Source of the DNA: Impatiens glandulifera
Lineage: Eukaryota > Streptophyta > Magnoliopsida > Ericales > Balsaminaceae
Length of the DNA stretch: 64,000 nt
NCBI RefSeq assembly: GCF_907164915.1
Contig: NC_061866.1
Location: 40,984,320 to 41,048,319 of the forward strand
Direction of reading: 5' to 3'
A program made the translations under genes and the position numbers. Positions within the stretch are counted from its first letter, which is position 1; the number at the start of each line of letters is the position of its first letter. Below are positions 44,958 through 55,628 of this stretch, one piece after another. The notes beneath the pieces were generated by a model. That model saw nothing but the letters and a program-made list of their open reading frames with translations, was not told the DNA's origin and did not search any database.

Positions 44958-45860
44958 ATTATTTATACAATAGATATACAAATTAACTTCACTATGATCA
45001 AAAGATTTCGCTAAGTATAAAAAATAAATTATTATTTATTCTAAATTTATTCCTAATAACTAGTAGTGGGTACTGAGCTAAACTTTAAAATAGGTGTATG
45101 TTTTTTGTCCTAGAAGAACCAACTTGGTGTGAGCTTTATTTAAGACCTCATGTCACATTATTGCGAAGACCCAATTGCTTCTAGGGTTTATGGTGATTTT
45201 TGACAAAAACAAGAAAAAAAGGAGAGAAAAAGACAGGTTTAGATTTCTTGCAACATTTTGTCGGAGTTTGTACCATCGGAGAATAATTCAGTTTGTCGGA
45301 GTTTTTATCATTGGATCGGCTTGAAACTTTGAGAGTCTTGTTCATAACTTCTAGGGCTACATTATGAACGATGGAGTTCGGTTTTTAAGACTTCTAAGTC
45401 TGTTCGATAAAGGAAAAACCAAAATTACAGATTTGGTATTTTGTTGTTGTTTCTCCTTAGTTTACTCCTTGTTATTGTTGTTGATGTTGTCGTTTATCAA
45501 TGTTATTGTTTAATCTTGATGCATGTAATGCATTACTCTAGTTTGATAATATATAGAGATGCTCTATTTGTACTCTTATTATGATAGTGGATTTTAAACG
45601 GTCTCGTAGATTTTTACTCTCAATTTATAAATATTTTTTCACGTTCAAAGTTCTTTACATTGTGAATGTTATTTCTTATTCGGTTAATTTGGAGAGTGAT
45701 CGAAAAATACTTTTTACCATCATATGTTTGGTTATTTATTTATATATTTAATTTACGAATGAATAATGCACTATATAAATCAATTAACACGATTTTTGGT
45801 AAATACAAAATAACTTATGTTTATGTATATTTAGCAACAAAATATGATCACAACTTAAAA
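44958..45860. other. Spacer, possible old LTR leader
   Basis: Around 45120-45560 the text ('tttatttaag', 'ctagggtttatgg', T- and G-rich leader) resembles a plant LTR R/U5 or 5' leader. I could not find a matching second LTR or primer site. No gene is seen. Confidence 0.3.
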
Positions 45861-46345
45861 TAGTCCTTTCTTTTCAATTTTATTTTGATTTTTTTTTTAT
45901 TTATTTAAATACGATAATAGTATTTTTTTTTTAAAAAAAAGGTAAAATTCATTTAATTGGTTCATTCAATTGCAAAAATCGCAACAAAATTGTGAAAAAT
46001 CTACATAAAAAAAAGAAGTTAACTTTAAATTATGACATTAGATGTCAAGATCAATACAAAATTTAGCAACATATGTAATCACAAAAAAAAAACATAACTT
46101 CAAAGTTAAAAAAACATTATTGGCAACATTAGGGGCTCAAAGGACCGGTAAATTGGGAGAGACGATGATAACTTCCCTATGTATTCGTCTATCAGGCATT
46201 CTCTAAGCGTAATTAACATTCGAATGAAGTTTGTACACTTTTGTGTCTACACACGATTTTTTCGCTTTTCTTTTCTTTTCATTGTTCTCATTATTATTTT
46301 TAATGCATCTAATTTTTTAGACATTAAGATAAAACCTCATGACCA
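45861..46345. repeat. Block B'' (diverged third copy)
   Basis: It aligns with 22330-23355 and 37640-38100 in order, including GGGGCTCAAAGGACCGGTAA near 46131 and the 'catttaattgg...ttcattcaattgc' stretch, with many more differences than B has from B'. It lacks both the MITE and the copia LTR, so it shows the block before those insertions. Confidence 0.65.
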
Positions 46346-46629
46346 AGCGTTTCAATGTAACCAACTTTTAAGCCTCTGATCATTTATATCCATTCCTATT
46401 TTTCTAGGAAGAAGGTATATATATATATATATCTTCCTTTTTGGATTTTTTTAAATGATCCATTTAATAAAAAAATGTTTAAGCACAACATAACATGATA
46501 AAGAGTTATGTATAAATTGAATATATTAAAACAATTAATTGACTCGAAGATATTCAAAAAGAGCAATAAGATCTCCACACGAATCCACAGGTTTTCCGGA
46601 TCTAATCTATGACATCGTCATGATAATAA

Positions 46630-48660
46630 CATTGTGAATAATCATTAACGGCCTATTTTCGTTGTTAAAAGTTCTCTGATTTCTTTCTAACCAGACAGTC
46701 CACCAAAAAATTATAGGGTTAAAGTGTTAGCCGCCCCAATCCATGCCTCCCAATAACCACTAACGGTTTCCGGCATAACTCATTGTATTTCAGTCAAATT
46801 TCACAAAAGACTTCATATACTTGCAACAACGTGACAATGTAAAAGTATATGAGAAGTTGTCTCAACCTCTTTGTAACACATACGACAACGACTCACAATA
46901 ATCATGCCTTTTTTTCATATACATCTATCGTCAATGAGAATTCTACCGCGAATAACACTCTAACCAAAAAAGAAGATATTGGTAGGCATCTTAGACTCCC
47001 ATAAAATTTCCCAACAAAGATCAATTGATCTAACTTTATTGAACAAAGTGTAACACTGTCCCACATGAAAGTTATTCATATCACGTCATCGCATAGAATT
47101 CCGAGAAGACGGGTTTAACTCCTTATTTCTAACCATGAACAAAAATCTATCATTAGACAAGCTTTCTTCACTGTTCAGTCTTCTTCTATATCTGATACGG
47201 TTAGTAAAACTACTATACTGAATGTCAAACATATCTTTGATCGATGCATCTCTACAAATAGAAATAGAAATAAACTCGGGGAAAACCTTCGCTAAATATT
47301 TACCTCCACACCAAGTGTCATTCCAAAAACTAATTGAACCTCCTGTTAGATATCTTGTCTTGAAATAAACGAAAATATATATAAAATGATGTTACAAAGA
47401 AATTAAATAAACTAGAATATACAAAAAAAAATTAAATCACTGATTGAGATGTTGATTTGAGGCATGTGCTTATCACATTTCCCTTAAAACAGTTACACCG
47501 TCTCCCCCTGTGATGGAGTTTATCGTAGATAGTTGTCTTCTAGGGTACAACAAATCTAGTAATGATTCAGTACCGAAATAACTACGCAACGAACTTGACA
47601 AAGTACCTGAATTGATCACTGGGTTTCAACGGAAATATGACGAGTCAAAAACTCAAAGAACACTCGATTGAATGAAAAAACTCGAAGAACACTCAGTTGA
47701 GTGAAGAACTCGAAGAACACTTAAGAAAATAAAGAAAAAATCTTTTGAATCCTAAAGAGATAATGAAATGAGTGAAGAAGAGATATAAGATATCTGAAGA
47801 GTTCCAACATGAGGGAGATATAAATCATCACAATAAATTCATTTATCAATCCATCGACTGATAATTCATCCAAAGATTGTCATTCCTAGACTCTTGACAT
47901 TTCAAGACTCTTTGCATTCGATCTTATCCATTGGCATTCAATCTTATCCATTGTTATTAAATTTCACCAAAACATCACATTTGAATTTGGTATGAATTTA
48001 TATTTATTTGGATTAAATTACATTTAATTTATTTATCCAAATTCACATTTCCATTTAATTAATGAAATTAGTTTAAAATTCCAACATCTTCATCACCCAC
48101 AATAAAAATTGAATGCTCCCGATAAACCTTTCACATGACATAAATATCACATCAAATGTTACATCCCACGGGTGTATAAGAATTCTTGGTGAACAAACTA
48201 TAATTATCCTGACCATATTTACATTTAATTAATTTAGCTCAAATACTCTTTTGCTTAGATGCAAATCTACTACACCATCTGGATAATAAGACTGTATTAA
48301 AAGAAATAAGATCGCAGATTCTCTATCCCCTCTCTTTTATTAATTTAACTTTATCCCAACAAACTAAATGAGAAAATGAGGAATCAGACGATCCCCATAA
48401 GACTTTACACATAATTTTATCTATCTTCGCGACCACACACTTTGGAAGGACAAATAGAGACATCATATAAGTTGGCATTGAAGAAAGAGCGCCTTTGATA
48501 AGGTCTAAACGACCTTCCTTAGAAATCATCTTAATTTTCCAAATGGGAAGCTTCCCCTCCATCTTACTGATGATCGGATCCCAAGAAGCTTTAGAGCTAG
48601 TTTTACCTCCTAGAACCCGAGATACGTAGACAAAAAGTCCTAATTTTAAATCCCAGAATA
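46630..48660 (-). mobile_element. LINE (non-LTR retrotransposon) 3' fragment, interrupted
   Basis: Minus-strand translation at 48323-48640 has the tail of a LINE reverse transcriptase, with WDPIISKMEGKLPIWK, SKEGRLDLIKGALSSMPTYM and LVCWDKVKLIKERG. Beyond an inserted solo LTR, 46870-47343 encodes GGSISFWNDTWCGGKYLAK and a zinc-binding RVT module with FFGWSVIRGRI and CRMCYKEVETTSHILLHC. Several stops are present. The upstream endonuclease and catalytic RT core are missing. Confidence 0.85.
47344..48086. mobile_element. Solo LTR inside the LINE
   Basis: 743 bp with TG...CA ends (TGTTAGATATC...TTCCAACA) and no internal domain. Flanking pentamers CCTCC and TCTTC are a diverged target duplication. 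Removing the LTR and one pentamer restores the LINE frame across GDGGSISFW. The complement starts TGTTGGAATTTTAAAC. Confidence 0.75.
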
Positions 48661-48786
48661 CATGTCAATCTAATATTTATTCTAGACGAAACTGAATTAG
48701 AGAAAAATATATCAAGACGAAACTGAATTAGAGAAAAATATATCAGACTTACTCAAATTATACAAACTAATGATTTCGGTGTTTTT

Positions 48787-48969
48787 TCATTTATTGGGTC
48801 TTCTCCAAGGTCCTCCACTATAAGGTTCTTCAATTAGTGTATCTCTGAATGCATATTTTAACCCACATTTGCAGATCCACTTCGTCATCTGGTTTGTTGG
48901 GTTCAGCTTATGCGACGAGTTTGGACAATAAGGGCGAAAAATCATACACATAGAACAAAAATTAAACAA
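48787..48969 (-). pseudogene. Unrecognised coding-like fragment
   Basis: A 60-codon frame contains PYCPNSSHKLNPTN, then WICKCGLKYAFRDTL and ends PYSGGPWRRPNK. The paired cysteines and low-AT codon use look more like a real C-terminal exon than chance. I do not recognise the family and found no upstream exon. Confidence 0.3.
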
Positions 48970-49968
48970 CTCTTTTTGTTAAAAAAAGTACAGCTATAAA
49001 AAGATCAAGAGACAAGAATTATACAGAGATAAAATAAATAAAAGTAGAGTTAGATATTTAAAATTTTGGTGAGATTATGAGGCAGTCGAACTATATCGGT
49101 TTTGACTTGAATCACATGTGGTGAATTCCGCGACATTTTTTACATTCTCGTCAGTTTAAATCTTTGTTTGAACTTCTCTTAATACTCATTTAATCCAGTG
49201 AAGACTTTGTATTAGTTAGTGAACCTCTATAATACTAGAAATGTTTTTGGTGTAACTCAGTACAATATGATATATAGTGAATATGTTTCTAAGAGACGAG
49301 AGTCTTCAATTTTATCTTCTTCAATCATCTCCATAATTTTACTGTTACAAAACAGAGAATCAGGAAATGGGTTCTTGCATAAACAGGATAAAGGGTCCAG
49401 ATTCAAGAGCAAACGTCAAAACCCAGTAGCCGTTTAATAAAAGAATCAATCAATATTTGTTTTTGCTAACAAAATATGTTAATCCATTGAGAAAAATTAC
49501 AATATATTTGTCAACAAATTTAGATGGGATAATGATTTTGAATATATTAAACATATATTTATTCATAAATTGGTTGAACTTTTAGTTCAAAAACTCCATA
49601 ATTTAGCAGCCAAAACAGAAAAATTAAACAAGGAAATGAGTTAATAGCACCCATAACACAAAATATTATCAATAAAAACAGCTGATTTTTTAGTTGTCCT
49701 AGAATCTGATCAGTTAAAAATAACCAATCAAGTTGCCCAAATGGCCTCATCCAAACAATTACAATTATTAAAAGCATTAGAAAATTTATAGCTACTTGTT
49801 CATCCAAATGAAAAATCATTGTGAAAGAGTCTTAGTCTTAGAACTCGACACACTTACAAATAAAACATAAGTAGAATTTAAACTCTTGACCGAATAAAGT
49901 GTTTTGATGGTTATTATCGAACGACTCGTTTATTATTGTTCTTCTTGAAATGCATCACAAGGCTTATG
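48970..49968. other. Spacer 3' of DUF247 copy 3
   Basis: A hydrophobic 86-codon minus-strand ORF at 49559-49819 has no recognisable motif and is probably chance. Nothing else is seen. Confidence 0.4.
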
Positions 49969-51333
49969 TTAAGTAACTAGAGCAGCATGGAGATGTGCCA
50001 AATTAGGCACAAGTGCAACCAAGGTTTGTAGGAAAGTTAACATAAGTAGAAAAAGGGCAGCTAGGAAAGATATGACAGTCCAAGGGCTATTGAAGTAATT
50101 CCTTCTCAACTTCGCCTTCCAAATATTGCGTCGCTGCCTACAATGAGCGTTCACTTCATTGAACACTTCCTTATAGCAAAACCGATCGTGCGATACAAAC
50201 ACGCACGACGAGGTATTGGTATACGTGTTTGAAACCGCCTCATCATCCCCCACCATATTGTTTATGATCCCATACCTTCTTAACAAGCTCACATCCTTGG
50301 GCGATTTTATTATACAATACAACAATGTCACGTAATCGGTCACCATCTTCAAATCATTATTCCCCAAGCTCTGTTCGTAGGCAATGAGGTTCCTCAATAG
50401 GCATTCGGTTTTCGTATCAACTGTTATGAGCGATATTTCAAGCATCCCGTTCGAGAACGTTAAGTCAAACAACGACGAATCGTGCTTCACTCTGAACCTG
50501 ATCCCCGCCTCGCGTAGCTCGGTAGTGCTGTGTATGAACTCCCACCTCACCGATGAATCACAGTTTCGGTCAGGGCTTTGTTTCGAAGACAAAGATAGCT
50601 TGAAAAGGTGAAGGTGAATCAAGCCGAGAACGTGTTTCACATCTCCCGAGTCAATTCCATGCGAAGCATTTTGGAGCCAATGATTCTTTCCCGAAAATTT
50701 CGTGTGATAGTGATAGTATTTCCTCGTGTTGTTATAAAACAACAATAGTAAATCAACCATTGTCCTTTTATCGCAATCCTCCTGGGTACTTTTTGTCATG
50801 TTGAACAATTCATCGACGACGAAGAAAGGAATTTGGTTCTCGAACAACAACATGTCGCGCCAAATCAAATGGTGTAAATATTCCCTCTTGAACAAAACAT
50901 CGCGATGGTCCGCCAAGCTTTTGTTCTCGGACTTTCTACAGAGTTCGACGATGAAGCAACCGTCGAGTACCAGCATTTCCACGAACGAATCGTTTGCATA
51001 GAGATCGATGTCTTCCTCATAACATCCTCGTGCCCTTTCTTCAAGGGCCCGTATGGTCGTCACGTATCTATCTACGCTAGATTCTCCGCGACGTTGGAGA
51101 AGCAATTGAAGATATCGATGCTTGTGCTTTTCCATTACTTGAAGGGCTGGCTTGCCTCGGTTATAGGGTCCTATGGAGAGCAGTTCGGGCTCGTATGCTC
51201 TTTCGTTTTGGCGACGGAGACGATCGTGGACTCGATGGATGAATGGCTCGTGTCGATAATTGTTGGAGAGTTGAGTGAGCTTTTTGTCCATGGCAATAGT
51301 TAGAGAGTCATGAATTCTTCCGGTTTGATTCAT
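49969..51333 (-). CDS. DUF247 family protein, copy 3, intact
   Basis: A single-exon ORF of 454 residues, one shorter than copy 1 and clearly its paralogue along the whole length. Family landmarks are AYEPELLSIGPYNRG (about 47-61), LVLDGCFIVELCRK (about 120-133), RDMLLFENQIPFFVVDELF (about 158-176), WEFIHSTTELREAGIRF (about 268-285) and LLRNLIAYEQSLGNNDLK (about 316-333). A single hydrophobic C-terminal segment starts at SPWTVISFLAALFLLML. Substitutions are spread evenly and spare these motifs, as expected for a gene under selection. The ATG is the same as in copy 1 (M-Q-GRI). Block C', with a possible 5' exon, lies 0.6 kb upstream. The role is unknown. Confidence 0.92.
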   Translation of the reverse strand: MNQTGRIHDSLTIAMDKKLTQLSNNYRHEPFIHRVHDRLRRQNERAYEPELLSIGPYNRGKPALQVMEKHKHRYLQLLLQRRGESSVDRYVTTIRALEERARGCYEEDIDLYANDSFVEMLVLDGCFIVELCRKSENKSLADHRDVLFKREYLHHLIWRDMLLFENQIPFFVVDELFNMTKSTQEDCDKRTMVDLLLLFYNNTRKYYHYHTKFSGKNHWLQNASHGIDSGDVKHVLGLIHLHLFKLSLSSKQSPDRNCDSSVRWEFIHSTTELREAGIRFRVKHDSSLFDLTFSNGMLEISLITVDTKTECLLRNLIAYEQSLGNNDLKMVTDYVTLLYCIIKSPKDVSLLRRYGIINNMVGDDEAVSNTYTNTSSCVFVSHDRFCYKEVFNEVNAHCRQRRNIWKAKLRRNYFNSPWTVISFLAALFLLMLTFLQTLVALVPNLAHLHAALVT

Positions 51334-51649
51334 TGTTATTGATCTGTTTATAAAAAAATATAAGATGAGTAGTAAGTTGATTAATTATTTTATCAATACT
51401 TTGTATTGCCAATTGTGCTCAATAGTTAAAGTAATCAATGTGTTTTTGACAACATTACTTGCATCCTCTTGAGTTAGTTTCAATAAACAAATTGCATATT
51501 ATGAGTGCTGGACAAAGGAAATTAATTCGTCATTTGAATTTATTCCATTTATTAGTTTGTAAAAATAAATATATAAAAGGTAAATAAAAGTTGCTTTTTG
51601 ATAAAAAAAAAATGTTATCAAGATCATTACTTTGAATTGTTAGGTAGGT

Positions 51650-51698
<49 letters not shown>

Positions 51699-51922
51699 AA
51701 AAGATAAAATGCAGTAATTATATATATTTTAACCTGGGGGAATAGAAGCAATCAATCTTGAAGAAACATACTAATTATTTTCATATATAATTTTAACAAA
51801 AGAATTGGGCTGGTTGTTACTGATGATGAAGCATAAATAATGTAAGGTGGGTATGATCTGTTCATCATTATTAACACTTTCTAGGAAGAAGAACATCATC
51901 ATTTTCATCTTACATTATTTAA
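51334..51922. other. 5' flank of DUF247 copy 3 with (TA)n microsatellite
   Basis: The first 70 bp upstream of the ATG resemble the leader of copy 1. A TA dinucleotide run occupies about 51652-51692. Confidence 0.5.
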
Positions 51923-52051
51923 AACTTGTTAATAAAACACATCTATCTTTCTCTCTCCTCTCATGTTCATGTTTATCTCTTTCTATATTTATGTAAGAAA
52001 TATGGGATGAAAAATGAAATTTGAAAGAATAATTAGATAATAAATATATAC

Positions 52052-52092
52052 CTGAAAGCTGAAGCCTTGTGGAGGAAAGATGATGATGAGAT
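52052..52092 (-). other. Candidate non-coding exon in block C'
   Basis: Same 41-bp segment and same splice-like borders as 23966-24006 (...TTACAG before, GTATATATTT after). It lies about 720 bp upstream of the DUF247 copy 3 start on the same strand. Confidence 0.3.
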
Positions 52093-53380
52093 CTGTAAAT
52101 TAATTAACTTAACTATATATTTATGATGAAGATCAAGACTTCAATTTCTCAGCTGCTTCCTTCCAAGTTTCGGAGAGAGAGAGAACTTATGAACCTTTTG
52201 ATAAGGGAGACAGAGAAGCAATAACTTTACCAATTTCTCAGAAAAAAAAGAATTAATAATACTTAAAAGTTATGTTTGATTCAGCTTTTTTCTTAATCAA
52301 TGGTATATTTGAATATTTTATAATTGTTAAATACTAAATTTATTATGACCTTGAATGAGAATCTTAAATTTATTTATGAATTTAAAAAATATATTATTTT
52401 TTATACATGATTTTACAAAATAAAAAACTATTCGTTATAGAGAGAGTTAGATCTACTTAAGGTAAAAAAATTAATAGTTATTTTCTTTACAGTAAAATTG
52501 GGAAAGGATCTTTTAATTTATTAACTTTTTAAATTTAATTCATTATTTATTTATTTTATTTTAAAAATGCAAAATTCATTTTCATCTACTTGTTTTATTT
52601 ATTTAAGCCCCCTACAAATAAATTTTAATTTCGAATTCTAATTTTTCACTGGTTACACAGTGGGTGTTAATAATAAAGAAAAAAAATATATAATTATTTC
52701 ATTTTAATTAATTATGTTATGAACTTCAAATAATATATTTAATTTATTATAATAAAAAGTAAATCAAAATTATAAGAGTTAGTTTACACAACTATATATT
52801 ACAACATAAATGATGAGAGCTTTTAGTTGATGGACAAATAATTTCGTCCCTACCAAACTTGTTTTAATTGTTGTTTTTTAATGCACAATACTTTAATTTA
52901 GAGGTTTTAAAATGAGAATTGAATTCATAAACTTTAGTTCTTTAAGCACTTATTCACTAAACTAATTTAATAAGTTCATTATCAAATTTTAATGAAAATA
53001 ATAGTTTAGATCAAGAAGATGGTAGACACTTATTTTATTTCGATTTATAATTTTAAATAATATCAAGCTAACGAAATTATTTTCTAAAAATTCTTATATA
53101 AACTCATTGCATGCGATTAAAAACAATTAATTAATTTAAAAGCAGGGCAGTATGAACTGAATTCTAAAATAAATGATGTATAACCGAATTTTAAAATAAT
53201 TAAATTCTGAATTCTTTATAAAATATAAGATATATAAATAAATGGACAAATTAAATGAACCAAATCAAATAAATAAGTTTTAAAAAATATTGTTGGTATT
53301 AATATTGGTTTATTCATTTTGTAGAAAAAAATGGAGTCAAGTGACTGGTCAACCAGGTCAAGGTCAATTGATCAGGTCAA

Positions 53381-53660
53381 TGGTCAATAGAAATTTGATG
53401 AAATAACCTTAATAATTGTCTTAATTGCGCAGATGGTACGCACCTAAAATTTAAGCAAATGATTATTTCTTATTTTTCGGACAAAAATATTCCATCTCGC
53501 GACAGCACACTCGACGAATTAGGGTTCCGTCGCGTCACAACAGGGTATTTTTGTCCGAAAAATAGGAAGTGGTCATTTGCACATTTATTAAGCACCGATC
53601 ATTTGCACAATTAATTAAGACAATTATTAGGGTCATTTCATCAAATTTCCCGGCTGACCA
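53381..53660. mobile_element. Foldback MITE-like element, copy in C'
   Basis: Counterpart of 25279-25559 with the same ~110-bp inverted arms and central GAATTAGGGTTCCGTCGCG. Confidence 0.75.
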
Positions 53661-55628
53661 AGAAAAAAAAAGGTGAAACCAAACCGGATTAGCAACCTAA
53701 ATTCAACTGTAATCAAACCGACCTCAAAAAAGAATTCAAATGGGTCAGTAGAGCTTGCATATTGGCTATATATTATATAATCATTTGTTTAGTAGCACAA
53801 TGCTTTAATTTTTGTCCTTAAGCACTGATTCCTTGCCAATTAAACTGACTTAATAGTTTCACTAACAAATTTTAATAAAAACAATAGTTTAGACAAAGAT
53901 GATATTAATTAATTACATTGAGACCACAATTTATCCTTTAAATTTTATAATTTTTAATATAAACTTCAATACAAGTCCTCAAAATGCAACTAAAAAAATT
54001 AGATGGGATCACCTTTTTTTTTTAATGAAAAAAAAAAAGTTTAAATCGAAAATAGTTAGAATCTTTCTGAAAAAGGTCGCCGAAACCAGAAATTAAAATT
54101 TTGGTAGTTAGGAATCCCATAAAAATTTCTTTTGAAGAATGGGCCATACCAGGTCATTTTTCAAGAACAATAGCTAAAGGTCCTGATACTACTACTTGGA
54201 GCCAACTAATTAATTCAAAAAATATTTAATCTCAACGAATTTAAATAAAACATAAAATGATACAAATGGTTAAATGAATTTAATGGTACATATATTTTTC
54301 TTTTGTTAATTTAAATGTATTGGTATCTTTGTTTTACATATTAAAAATATATGTATCTTAAAGGTCTAAAAGGGCCCCGACACAATAAGCAATCTGAATC
54401 TTCTGCTATCGATTGCCATGTTCCCCTGTTGCGGATCAATCAGATTGTAGGATGATTATTATATTAATAAATAAAGCTGGGTTGAAGAGGAGGGAGGGAG
54501 AATCCGGAACCCGGGTTTCATTCCGGGTTCAACCCAAACGTCGTTAACGGAATGTCTAATTAACGTACGGAGCTAAGCTCCCTTCCCCCGGCTTCCAGGT
54601 CAAAAGAAATCAAGATATGTTGTCACTAGTGAAGCTAACTTCTCTCCAGGCTCCATGTAAGAAGGAATGGAGAGAAGCGGTAAAGAGCGAAGCATACGAC
54701 GCCCAGGCGCCCCGTTCAACGGAATGAAGATATGCTTTTAGATCGAAGGATACTTCGCTTCAAAGGTTTTTAATACCTTGACGTTCATGTAAAACCCCCA
54801 ACACACCCATGAAAAGACCGGTTACCTATCATGTAAATACACTTACTCATTTATGTAAATACCAAAATTAATAAAAATAAAATATTTTTAAATTAAAAAT
54901 TAACAAATTTATTAAAAATAACATTATGCGAAGCATACTTCGTGCATATTACTTATTTATATATTTAAAAAATTTTAAATATTTTTATTTGCGAGGAGAC
55001 GCTTTGCGGCGAAGAATACTTTGCTCCAATTACTTATTTTTATATTTAAATTTTTAAAATATTTTATTTACGAGTAGACTTTTTGCAGCGAAGAATTCTT
55101 CGCTTCAATTATTTTAATACTGACGTACCTTGACGTTCATGTAAAACCCCCAACACACTCATGAAAAAATCGTTTACCTATCATGTAAATACACTTACTC
55201 ATGTATGTACATACCAAAATGAACAAAAATAAAATATTTTTAAATGAAAATTAAATAAACCATGTAACGAATAGAATATTTTCGAGCGAAGACTCCTTCT
55301 CCCAGGTTCCATGTTAAAAGGAATGAATTGACGCTTTTCGAGAGAAGACTTCTTCGCCTAGCCTAGGTGCCATGTAAAATGAAATAATTGTGAAGCTAGC
55401 TTCGTTTATTAATTTAAAGACTCAACCTTGTGTCGTTAATGTTATAATTTCTGTGAAGTTATAATCGCTTTATGAAGGATTGAAACATATATTTCCCGCT
55501 ACAAATCTCACTCTTCATTTTCATAAGAAACTGTTCATATTCTTCTCTCTCTATCTCTCAGCGATCATCTTTATTTGAACGTTGAAACCCTAGAGTTTTC
55601 TTCTATTCTACAGGGATTTCTTGTGAAA

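Larger units (their letters stand above)
51923..55394. repeat. Block C' of the duplicated cluster
   Basis: Full-length counterpart of 23843-27313, of virtually equal length, sharing the candidate exon, foldback element and palindrome array. At its right end it continues into the upstream region of the gene remnant at 55629. Confidence 0.85.

Noticed and set aside
49559..49819. Hydrophobic 86-codon minus-strand ORF downstream of DUF247 copy 3
   Set aside because: AT-rich DNA readily yields hydrophobic frames; no splice or family evidence.
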